NCBI GenBank assembly: GCA_011391655.1
Contig: JAABQE010000001.1
Location: 1-5,099 of the forward strand
Source: Hydrogenophilales bacterium
Lineage (GTDB): Bacteria > Pseudomonadota > Gammaproteobacteria > Burkholderiales > Thiobacillaceae
Direction of reading: 5' to 3'
DNA: 5,099 bases
A program made the translations under genes and the position numbers. The notes beneath the pieces were generated by a model. The model was not told the origin of the DNA. It was given only the letters and a program-made list of their open reading frames with translations, and did no database searches. Positions 1-4,346 of the stretch are shown here, one piece after another. Position 1 is the stretch's first letter, and every line of letters starts with the position of its first letter.

Positions 1-69
1 TTGGGTCAGGGCTTCATCCACGGCTGCGATGCCGCGACGCTTGATTTCCTGGGCGGGAACAACGTTCAT
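1..69 (-). CDS. Phd/YefM family antitoxin, 5' end only (partial)
   Basis: The first 23 codons of a gene that runs off the left edge. The peptide begins MNVVPAQEIKRRGIAAVDEA, which I recognise as the usual start of Phd/YefM-family type II antitoxins (a DNA-binding N-terminal domain that represses its own operon, and a C-terminal part that neutralises the partner toxin). The start is supported by a strong ribosome binding site, CAGGAG on the minus strand (76-81), 6 nt before the ATG. A sigma70-like promoter (99-127) and a GTAC-box operator (80-97) lie just upstream, so the gene has its own autoregulated transcription unit and is not simply read through from lexA. The toxin partner would be expected beyond the window. 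The family call rests only on the N-terminus. Confidence 0.75.
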   Translation of the reverse strand, partial: MNVVPAQEIKRRGIAAVDEALTQ

Positions 70-79
70 GGCTAACTCC

Positions 80-97
80 TGTACCTTAATTGGTACC
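80..97 (-). promoter_or_regulatory. Operator of the phd/yefM-like gene: paired GTAC boxes
   Basis: On the minus strand the sequence GTACCAATTAAGGTAC (96 to 81) has 5-bp inverted arms GTACC/GGTAC. It can be read as two hexamers, GGTACC (92-97) and GGTACA (80-85), with centres 12 bp apart. It lies between the -10 element and the ribosome binding site, where a repressor would block transcription start. YefM of E. coli is known to bind paired TGTACA-core palindromes, so autoregulation by the adjacent antitoxin is a reasonable inference. A near-identical site lies at 1229-1246. Confidence 0.65.
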
Positions 98-98
98 G

Positions 99-127
99 AT
101 TAGAGCACCACATAATGTATCTGTAAA
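99..127 (-). promoter_or_regulatory. Sigma70-type promoter of the phd/yefM-like gene
   Basis: On the minus strand there is TTTACA (127-122; 5 of 6 to the -35 consensus), a 17-bp spacer, and TCTAAT (104-99; 5 of 6 to the -10 consensus). Predicted initiation falls inside the GTAC-box operator, about 20-25 nt before the start codon. It is one of the best-matching promoters in the window. Confidence 0.6.
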
Positions 128-193
128 GCCATGACTTTCTACATGCCTCTGTCCACAGCCTGTGTATCGAGTCCGATTTTTTTCAGCGCTGCA

Positions 194-796
194 CTACAGG
201 CTCTTTCCGCTACGGATCACCCCCACAGCAATGCCCTCGATCACCAACTCCTGGCGCTTGAGGTCGACCACGATGGGCTCGAAGTCGGGGTTTTCCGGCA
301 TGAGCTGCACCGTATGGCCGCGCTGCTGGAAGCGCTTGACCGTGACCTCGTCGCCGATGCGCGCCACCACCACCTGCCCCGCCTTGGCCTCGGCGCTGCG
401 ATGCACCGCGAGCAGGTCGCCATCCAGAATGCCGGCATCCTTCATGCTCATGCCATGCACCTTGAGCAGGTAGTCCGCGCGCGGCGAAAACAGCGCAGCA
501 TCGACCTGAACGTGCCGCTCGATGTGTTCCTGCGCCAGGATCGGGCTGCCCGCCGCCACCCGGCCCACCACCGGCAGACCACCGCCGCCCTTTAACCGGA
601 TGCCGCGCGACGTGCCCGGCACCAGATCCAGCACGCCTTTCTTGGCCAGCCCCTTGAGGTGCTGCTCGGCCGCGTTAGGCGAGCTAAAGCCAAAGTGCTG
701 CGCAATCTCCACGCGCGTCGGTGGCAGGCCGGTGGTTTCGATGCACTCGCGGATGAGGTTCAGGATTTCTTCCTGGCGGCGGGTCAGGTCTCGCAT
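194..796 (-). CDS. lexA: LexA, SOS-response repressor and self-cleaving peptidase
   Basis: A 200-residue LexA, the usual length. It represses DNA-damage genes and cleaves itself when stimulated by RecA filaments. The N-terminal winged helix (about 1-70) carries the recognition helix [17 protein letters not shown], very close to E. coli LexA, which predicts binding to CTGT-N8-ACAG. The cleavage site is Ala82-Gly83 (GRVAAGSPI). The catalytic pair is Ser117 (HGMSM) and Lys154 (EVTVKRF). All are intact, so the protein should be functional. I chose the ATG at 796 because it gives the canonical [12 protein letters not shown] start and has AGAGGAAG about 6 nt upstream; the open frame runs further back to 1042, but that stretch crosses the SOS boxes and is not coding. 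The gene is divergent from the DUF4258-like gene. No imuA/imuB/dnaE2 genes follow it, and I see no convincing terminator after the stop. Confidence 0.97.
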   Translation of the reverse strand: MRDLTRRQEEILNLIRECIETTGLPPTRVEIAQHFGFSSPNAAEQHLKGLAKKGVLDLVPGTSRGIRLKGGGGLPVVGRVAAGSPILAQEHIERHVQVDAALFSPRADYLLKVHGMSMKDAGILDGDLLAVHRSAEAKAGQVVVARIGDEVTVKRFQQRGHTVQLMPENPDFEPIVVDLKRQELVIEGIAVGVIRSGKSL

Positions 797-811
797 GGGG
801 CTTCCTCTAAA

Positions 812-831
812 TACTGTATGCATGTACAGTT
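812..831. promoter_or_regulatory. SOS box 1 (LexA operator)
   Basis: TACTGTATGCATGTACAGTT. The core at 814-829 is a perfect CTGT-N8-ACAG match to the E. coli-type LexA operator, as predicted by the recognition helix of the adjacent LexA. It overlaps the predicted lexA transcription start on the minus strand and the -35 element of the divergent gene on the plus strand. Confidence 0.9.
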
Positions 832-851
832 GTATATGCATACAGTATAAA
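823..851 (+). promoter_or_regulatory. Candidate promoter of the DUF4258-like gene, overlapping both SOS boxes
   Basis: TGTACA (823-828, 4 of 6), a 17-bp spacer and TATAAA (846-851, 5 of 6). The -35 lies inside SOS box 1, and SOS box 2 covers the spacer and the first two bases of the -10, so bound LexA should block RNA polymerase. The predicted leader to the ATG at 917 is about 58 nt and ends in AGGAG. Confidence 0.45.
828..847. promoter_or_regulatory. SOS box 2 (LexA operator, one mismatch)
   Basis: The core at 830-845, TTGT-N8-ACAG (TTGTATATGCATACAG), differs from the consensus in one position of the left half. The two 16-bp cores abut without a gap, so two LexA dimers would bind side by side. 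The box covers the predicted lexA -10 element and most of the spacer and first bases of the -10 of the divergent gene. Paired boxes are known upstream of E. coli lexA, where they support autoregulation. Confidence 0.8.
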
Positions 852-858
852 TACTGAA
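831..858 (-). promoter_or_regulatory. Candidate lexA promoter
   Basis: On the minus strand, TTCAGT (858-853) and TATACA (836-831) are separated by 16 bp. Both hexamers match the sigma70 consensus only moderately (4 of 6). The placement is sensible: initiation would fall in SOS box 1 and leave a short leader containing the AGAGGAAG ribosome binding site. Confidence 0.4.
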
Positions 859-916
859 TCCATAAAACGCCAGGCGCGATGCCCACCCGCCCACGCAGGC
901 AAACAGGAGAACCCTC

Positions 917-1171
917 ATGATGAAACTCGGAAAGATCAGCCCTCTCGCCTTCAGCCGCATGAAGCAGCGCGGAATATCCATCGACGCCCTCACCCATCTG
1001 CTCACCCACGGCCAGGTCGAAAAACAGTTCGACGGCGCGCAAGTGGTGTACCTGGACAGTCCCACCCCCAGCCCGACCTGGGGCGGCAACCCGAAGCCCA
1101 GGCTGTATGCAGTGGTAGATGCGGCAGGCGATGTACTGACAGTGGAGAACCGGGTGCGGTTGAGGGCGTGA
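917..1171 (+). CDS. Small DUF4258-like protein, probably SOS-regulated
   Basis: An 84-residue soluble protein with no signal peptide or membrane segment. The N-terminal part, [20 protein letters not shown] (about 10-29), and the C-terminal strands, [20 protein letters not shown] (about 62-81), fit the DUF4258 pattern (an RMKERGI-like helix followed by a small sheet). The function of that family is not firmly known; a distant relation to RelE/BECR-fold RNases has been proposed, but I cannot show catalytic residues here. The start is well supported: AGGAG at 905-909 lies 7 nt before tandem ATGs at 917 and 920. It is divergent from lexA across two SOS boxes, which suggests induction by DNA damage. 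The region encoding residues about 53-75 recurs, decayed, at 1971-2038. The gene is real with good confidence; the family name is less certain. Confidence 0.75.
   Translation: MMKLGKISPLAFSRMKQRGISIDALTHLLTHGQVEKQFDGAQVVYLDSPTPSPTWGGNPKPRLYAVVDAAGDVLTVENRVRLRA
1073..1141 (+). repeat. Direct repeat copy 1 (inside the DUF4258-like gene)
   Basis: This 69-bp stretch near the 3' end of the small gene matches 1971-2038 in direct orientation, at about 58 of 69 aligned columns with one single-base gap. The longest shared blocks are GCTGTATGCAGTGGT and GCGGCAGGCGATGT. The two copies flank the toxin-antitoxin operon. Confidence 0.8.
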
Positions 1172-1228
1172 GCGGCGCTGCCACTCATCGCCGACAGCCT
1201 TGAGACCTGCAATCTTTTCTTGTGGAAA

Positions 1229-1246
1229 CGTACCAATATTGGTACA
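1229..1246. promoter_or_regulatory. Operator of the toxin-antitoxin operon: perfect GTAC palindrome
   Basis: GTACCAATATTGGTAC (1230-1245) is a perfect 16-bp palindrome. Like the phd operator at 80-97, it holds two GTAC boxes with centres 12 bp apart, and the two sites agree at 13 of 16 positions when the left one is read on its coding strand. It lies just before the toxin start. I could not find convincing -35 and -10 hexamers around it. Confidence 0.65.
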
Positions 1247-1251
1247 GCCAA

Positions 1252-1584
1252 ATGACCAAGCCCATGCTTGATGTTCGATTCTTTCAGACCGGCTCCGGGG
1301 CAGAACCCGTGCGCGACTGGCTGAAAGAATTACCCGCTGCGGACCGCAAGACCGTTGGCGAAGACATCAAGACCGTCCAATTCGGCATGCCTCTGGTCAG
1401 GCACTTGGAAGGCGATATCTGGGAAGTACGCATTAGGCTCGACAACACAATTGCGCGAGTGTTGTTTACCCTGGAAGGGTCGACGATGGTGCTGCTGCAC
1501 GGTTTCATCAAAAAACAGCAAGCCACCCCGAAGCCGGACCTGAACCTTGCGAAAGATCGGCTGAAACAACTGAGAGGCAAATAG
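1252..1584 (+). CDS. Type II toxin, Gp49/HigB-like (RelE/ParE superfamily)
   Basis: A 110-residue protein, of normal size for phage-derived Gp49-like (DUF891) toxins, predicted to be mRNA interferases of the RelE fold. Typical family segments are [20 protein letters not shown] at the start, then [29 protein letters not shown] and [10 protein letters not shown]; the last is the most family-diagnostic. The frame is open back to a GTG at 1222, but that start would place the palindromic operator inside the gene. I prefer the ATG at 1252; the ATG at 1264 (MLDVRFF) is an equal alternative, since neither has a clear ribosome binding site. The antitoxin gene follows after 3 nt, toxin first as in HigBA-type operons. 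Confidence 0.85.
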   Translation: MTKPMLDVRFFQTGSGAEPVRDWLKELPAADRKTVGEDIKTVQFGMPLVRHLEGDIWEVRIRLDNTIARVLFTLEGSTMVLLHGFIKKQQATPKPDLNLAKDRLKQLRGK

Positions 1585-1587
1585 ATC

Positions 1588-1947
1588 ATGGGCAAGCAGA
1601 ACATTGGCAGCAGCTTCGACGACTTCCTGCAAGATGAAGCCATGCTGGAAGCGGTGACCGCCGTAGCCCTCAAGCGCGTGATCTCCTGGCAGATCGCCGA
1701 GGAAATGAAAGCCCAGCAACTGACCAAAGCCCAGCTTGCCACACGTATGCACACCAGCCGGGCGGCACTCAACCGCCTGCTTGACGAAAACGACCCCGGA
1801 TTGACGCTCACCACCCTGGCGAGCGCCGCAGCTGCGCTGGGGCGGCGAGTGGATATCCGCCTCAAGCCCCCTGGTGAGACACCCAAGACCGCTAAGGCCA
1901 AGAAAAGCAAGCCACCCGTGAAGCCTACCGAGGCAGCCTGCTGCTAA
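1588..1947 (+). CDS. XRE-family antitoxin, HigA-like
   Basis: A 119-residue antitoxin partner of the preceding toxin, in the same operon with a 3-nt gap that suggests translational coupling. The N-terminal region begins MGKQNIGSSFDDFLQDEAML, typical of antitoxins paired with Gp49-like toxins. A helix-turn-helix lies at about 46-66 (LTKAQLATRMHTSRAALNRLL), followed by a helix TLTTLASAAAALGRRVDIRL (73-92) that usually helps dimerise these proteins. The tail (93-119) is rich in Lys and Pro and looks disordered. The protein should neutralise the toxin by direct contact and repress the operon. No frame disruption is visible, so the module appears intact. Confidence 0.87.
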   Translation: MGKQNIGSSFDDFLQDEAMLEAVTAVALKRVISWQIAEEMKAQQLTKAQLATRMHTSRAALNRLLDENDPGLTLTTLASAAAALGRRVDIRLKPPGETPKTAKAKKSKPPVKPTEAACC

Positions 1948-1970
1948 ATCAGAGTACTGCTCGCCCCGGT

Positions 1971-2038
1971 CCGACCTGGCTTGGCCGCCCAAGGCCCAAG
2001 CTGTATGCAGTGGTGGAGCGGCAGGCGATGTGCTGACA
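1971..2038 (+). pseudogene. Decayed 3' fragment of a DUF4258-like gene (direct repeat copy 2)
   Basis: This stretch matches 1073-1141 of the intact small gene at about 84 percent. Translated in the matching frame it gives PTWLGRPRPKLYAVVE, compared with [16 protein letters not shown] in the intact protein. A one-base deletion just after that point (near 2017) then shifts the frame into a stop. Several substitutions are conservative (R/K, D/E), which suggests that it came from a diverged paralogue rather than a recent exact duplication. No start codon or upstream half is visible; the antitoxin gene ends 23 bp before it. Confidence 0.7.
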
Positions 2039-2107
2039 CCGGATGGACTAGCCCGTGACGGATGGTTTTCAATGCGGCCGCCCCGTTGCCCGGTTCACGC
2101 AGGCAAC

Positions 2108-2136
2108 AAAAAACCCCGGCGAACCGGGGTTTTTTT
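2108..2136. terminator. Strong bidirectional intrinsic terminator
   Basis: A 12-bp perfect stem (AAAAAACCCCGG, loop CGAA, CCGGGGTTTTTT) with a stable GC core and a T-run in both directions. On the plus strand it ends transcription from the toxin-antitoxin side; on the minus strand it lies 15 bp after the stop of the cold-shock gene and ends that transcript. Confidence 0.92.
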
Positions 2137-2151
2137 CAACCAACTGCGAAT

Positions 2152-2355
2152 TTACGCGGGCTGGATGTTTGCCGCCTGCTTGCCCTTGGGACCAGCGGTG
2201 ATTTCGAAGCTGACGCGCTGGTTTTCCTGCAGCGACTTGAAGCCGCCTGCCTGAATCTCCGAGAAGTGAGCAAAGAGATCATCGCCACCGCCGGACGGCG
2301 TAATAAAACCAAAGCCCTTGGCGTCATTGAACCACTTAACAATACCTGTTTCCAT
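2152..2355 (-). CDS. CspA-family cold-shock protein
   Basis: A 67-residue single cold-shock domain, the normal length for the family, acting as a cytoplasmic single-stranded RNA/DNA-binding chaperone. It starts [23 protein letters not shown]1 is KGFGFI (13-18) and RNP2 is DLFAHF (26-31), with the surface aromatic residues Trp8, Phe15, Phe17, Phe28 and Phe31 present. The frame is open upstream to 2412, but the ATG at 2355 gives the canonical family start and has AAGGAA 7 nt upstream. The gene is a single transcription unit with its own terminator at 2108-2136. Which csp paralogue it is, and whether it is cold-inducible, cannot be told from the sequence. Confidence 0.95.
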   Translation of the reverse strand: METGIVKWFNDAKGFGFITPSGGGDDLFAHFSEIQAGGFKSLQENQRVSFEITAGPKGKQAANIQPA

Positions 2356-2587
2356 TTTGCATTTCCTTAAATAAACCTGTTTGGGCAACATGCCCCACCC
2401 ATCGAATATCAAGGAAAAGTGGACAACCAGAGTTACCGCCAGTGAATCTTGAAACTTGAATTCTAAGATGCAACTCAGAGGGGTGGCTGGGGAATAAGTT
2501 CAACTTTATTTTGGGATGACGCAAACTGCGTGCCCTTTCAGCACATAGATCTTGCACGCCGGTCATGTGTAGCGTTACGCATGCCGT
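2356..2587. other. Intergenic region upstream of the cold-shock gene
   Basis: These 232 bp hold no credible gene. They must contain the minus-strand promoter and leader of the cold-shock gene, and many csp genes have long structured leaders, but I found no pair of hexamers good enough to call. They also contain whatever ends the SEC-C gene transcript; a weak hairpin (GACGCA/TGCGTG, about 2518-2530) has no T-run. This region is clearly more AT-rich than its neighbours. Confidence 0.5.
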
Positions 2588-3295
2588 TCAGTGCAGACAA
2601 CACTTCTTGTATTTTTTACCGCTGCCACAAGGGCAGGGGTCATTGCGGCCAACCCCAGAACCTACGCGTTGAACCGGCTTTTTGGTTGGCGCCTCCGTCT
2701 CGCGTCGTGCCAACCAGTAGGCATGGATCTCGCGCACATTGCGTGTAATGGCGACGTGGAGGTTTTTAATTTCAACATCCGTTAAATCGTGGGCCTTCCA
2801 ATCCGTCTCGCTCGTAAATGCCAGAATCGGCACAAGCAAAATCCGCATCTCCAGTCCACCAGAGGCCCAAGCTTCTTGAGCCAGCTTCATGCCGCGGGCA
2901 TAACCCTCGCACCACTCATCGACGATGGTGTAGGTCTTGCCCTCCACATCACGCTCCTGAAACAGTGGTTCAAAATTCTCTGGCTGCTCCATCAGCGTGG
3001 TTGCGATACCGTTCATATGCCGTATCAACAAGGAAAAAACCGTCTCGAAATCTTTCTGGGTCTCCCACTCCGGCGCGTAATCCCCCCATACGGCAGGCAA
3101 CCAGCGCGAGGGCAAAATCACCTCCGGCCCACTGACCAGCGCCGTGAAGAAACCATCCAGCTCCGAGATATCCAACACGCCTTCATTCTTTTCCAGATCG
3201 TCCTCGTAGACCGCGTCTTCGTCGATGCGGTCGAGCAAAAACGCGTCCAGCCAATCAAGTTCTTCGTCGTTCAGGGGGGTGGATACGTCCATCAT
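2588..3295 (-). CDS. YecA/UPF0149 family protein with C-terminal SEC-C zinc motif
   Basis: A 235-residue cytoplasmic protein. The first two thirds match the UPF0149 (YgfB/YecA) helical family, with [20 protein letters not shown] (46-65) and WCEGYARGM (128-136) as its typical segments. The C-terminus, [20 protein letters not shown] (216-235), is a textbook SEC-C motif that binds zinc through Cys221, Cys223, Cys232 and Cys233 or His235, as at the end of SecA. The function of YecA-type proteins is poorly known; ribosome or SecA-related roles have been discussed. The ATG at 3295 (MMDV) overlaps the stop of the upstream nucleotidyltransferase frame as ATGA, and AAAGG lies about 7 nt before it; the next ATG at 3292 is equally possible. 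The frame upstream to 3415 is a shadow of the neighbouring gene. Confidence 0.9.
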   Translation of the reverse strand: MMDVSTPLNDEELDWLDAFLLDRIDEDAVYEDDLEKNEGVLDISELDGFFTALVSGPEVILPSRWLPAVWGDYAPEWETQKDFETVFSLLIRHMNGIATTLMEQPENFEPLFQERDVEGKTYTIVDEWCEGYARGMKLAQEAWASGGLEMRILLVPILAFTSETDWKAHDLTDVEIKNLHVAITRNVREIHAYWLARRETEAPTKKPVQRVGSGVGRNDPCPCGSGKKYKKCCLH

Positions 3296-3669
3296 GCGTT
3301 TACCTTTGAAATCATCAAACGGGCGCTGGCCCCGTACCAGCGGTTGGCAAAGCCAAGCACGCCCGGGTCCATCGGCATCAAGTCCACTTCGAGATCGTTG
3401 TAACGCCAGCGGCAAATGGGCGCGTCCTGGGCCATATCCCGCTTGAAACCGGGCAGGGCAAATTGCTTTTCCAGCGCGTGATACCCGGCCAGCGCCTCCA
3501 CCCGCGCCAGCAGGTCAACATCGTAAGTCACCCGTGCCGGCGCGGCGGCCGGGTCGGTCAGCAGCAAATCCACCGCGCAACCGCCCACAAATACCAACTG
3601 CTCACGCAATGGCCCGAGCGCATGCGCAACCAGTTCAAGCTTGGCCACATTTGGATGCAGCCGCTTCAT
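3292..3669 (-). pseudogene. Nucleotidyltransferase (AbiEii-like), 3'-truncated
   Basis: The 125-residue frame starts MKRLHPNVAKLELVAHALGP and carries a nucleotidyltransferase core: the VFVGGCAVDLLL glycine motif (Gly29-Gly30), the Asp50/Asp52 pair (TYDVDLLA) and a third acidic residue, Asp96 (LEVDLMP). From memory, relatives run to well over 200 residues and continue after the GFANRWY segment. Here the similarity stops near residue 113 and a short unrelated tail ([11 protein letters not shown]) reads into the start of the SEC-C gene, so the 3' half is probably deleted. The ATG at 3669 overlaps the TGA of the preceding regulator frame as ATGA, which supports this start. Enzymes of this kind act as toxins in AbiE-type systems by nucleotidylating targets. 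A functional short form cannot be excluded, since the catalytic residues remain. Confidence 0.65.
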
Positions 3670-4190
3670 TGAAAGAAAGGCTCCAGCAGCTTCTGCGCGG
3701 CCAGGCTCGCGAGCCTGGCCGCTGCGGATCGCGTCGAACAGCGCAAGCACCGCATACAGGCGCTGATACTTCAACGCGGCATCGGATGCAACGGCGCCAG
3801 GCTCAGCCCGCGCACCGTGCCCTTTGGGTGCGGCCACACTGGCACCGGATCGCTGGAAGGCGCAATGACGCCGTTCAACGGCGCAGCACCATACGCCGTG
3901 GGAACACCGCGTGTGAGCGTGCCCCACACCGGAGCAAACGCATACTTGGCGCCATGCAGCACAAACTCCCGCAACTGAGGCTTCAGCACCACCGGCCGGC
4001 GTTCCTCAAACATCGCAAGCCGCGCCGTCGCCGCCCGCTTGAGCGCACCATGCACCGCCGAGACTGCCAGGCCGGTCTGCTCCGCCAGTTCCGTATAGCC
4101 CGCGCTTCCGTCGCCCCGGCTCAGCAATGCCAGCAACACGTAAAGATCCTGCGGCTTCAGCACCACCTGCCGGTTGCTTACTTTAGGCAT
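3666..4190 (-). pseudogene. Winged-helix regulator (AbiEi-like partner), frameshifted
   Basis: The first frame (4190 to 3771, 139 residues) starts MPKVSNRQVVLKPQDLYVLL. It has a helix-turn-helix at about 32-58 (YTELAEQTGLAVSAVHGALK) and a conserved middle (REFVLHGAKYAFAPVWGTLT, and PVPVWPHPKGTVRG). It stops at LHPMPR. The expected continuation, ALKYQRLYAVLALFDAIRSG, is present at once in another frame, and the final residues, AAQKLLEPFFQ, return to the first frame and end in a TGA that overlaps the next ATG. Two compensating shifts are therefore visible, near 3774-3785 (one base lost) and near 3697-3710 (one base gained, at a long palindrome). Its likely role was repressing and neutralising the nucleotidyltransferase encoded next. 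A sequencing error is an alternative explanation. Confidence 0.65.
3697..3722. repeat. 26-bp perfect palindrome at a frameshift site
   Basis: Arms of 13 bp (GCGGCCAGGCTCG and its complement) meet at TCG|CGA with no spacer and no mismatch. It lies inside coding sequence of the regulator gene, exactly where the reading frame changes. No T-run follows, so it is not a standard terminator. Confidence 0.9.
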
Positions 4191-4191
4191 A

Positions 4192-4278
4192 TTCTTTATT
4201 CATGAAATGAGAAAATAGCTTGTAATGATAGGATTCACCAACTTCTGAAATCAACATTCTCATTTCACGAATATAGAA
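4192..4278. repeat. 22-bp inverted repeat bracketing the regulator promoter
   Basis: The left arm (4192-4213) and the right arm (4257-4278, read on the minus strand) agree at 20 of 22 positions; both contain TGAAATGAGAA. They are separated by 43 bp that hold the predicted promoter, and the left arm ends 1 bp before the start codon and covers the ribosome binding site region. AbiEi antitoxins are known to repress from paired inverted repeats of about this length, so this is a plausible operator for the regulator encoded next to it. Confidence 0.75.
4225..4254 (-). promoter_or_regulatory. Candidate promoter of the regulator/nucleotidyltransferase operon
   Basis: On the minus strand, TTGATT (4254-4249, 4 of 6) and TATCAT (4230-4225, 5 of 6) are separated by 18 bp. 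The -35 abuts the right arm of the inverted repeat and transcription would start at the left arm, an arrangement suited to repression by a protein bound to both arms. Confidence 0.5.
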
Positions 4279-4346
4279 AGACAGGGCGAGCCCATCCGTT
4301 CATGCTGATCTTGATGCTGGGTGTTCGCCATTCTCGAATAGTCACT

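Noticed and set aside
128..193. Possible lexA terminator near CAGCGCTG followed by an A/T run, and the CACAGGCTGTG hairpin.
   Set aside because: On the lexA strand the run is A, not T, and the second hairpin has no T-run.
131..595. Open reading frames on the plus strand opposite lexA (131-595, 162-473, 522-857).
   Set aside because: They are antisense shadows of lexA, with low-complexity His/Arg/Ala-rich translations and no ribosome binding sites.
797..1042. N-terminal extension of the LexA frame back to 1042.
   Set aside because: It crosses both SOS boxes and the divergent gene, and the canonical LexA start with a good ribosome binding site is at 796.
1284..1992. Two long minus-strand frames (1284-1910 and 1330-1992) opposite the toxin-antitoxin operon.
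   Set aside because: The plus-strand frames show clear family motifs; the minus frames are compositionally odd shadows.
876..2106. Short similarity (CACGCAGGCAA) between the leader of the DUF4258-like gene (about 893-903) and 2096-2106, after the decayed tail copy.
   Set aside because: Eleven bases plus loosely similar flanks are too little to claim a duplicated leader, though it would fit a tandem paralogue.
1172..2107. Possible integron cassette array, suggested by small genes and toxin-antitoxin modules.
   Set aside because: No attC-type inverted core sites (RYYYAAC/GTTRRRY) are visible at the gene boundaries.
2789..3403. A 204-residue plus-strand frame opposite the SEC-C gene.
   Set aside because: The minus strand encodes a recognisable UPF0149/SEC-C protein; the plus frame has no recognisable motif.
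3534..4205. A 223-residue plus-strand frame opposite the regulator and nucleotidyltransferase.
   Set aside because: It is rich in Arg, His and Gln, as expected of an antisense shadow of GC-rich coding DNA, and the minus strand carries the conserved segments.
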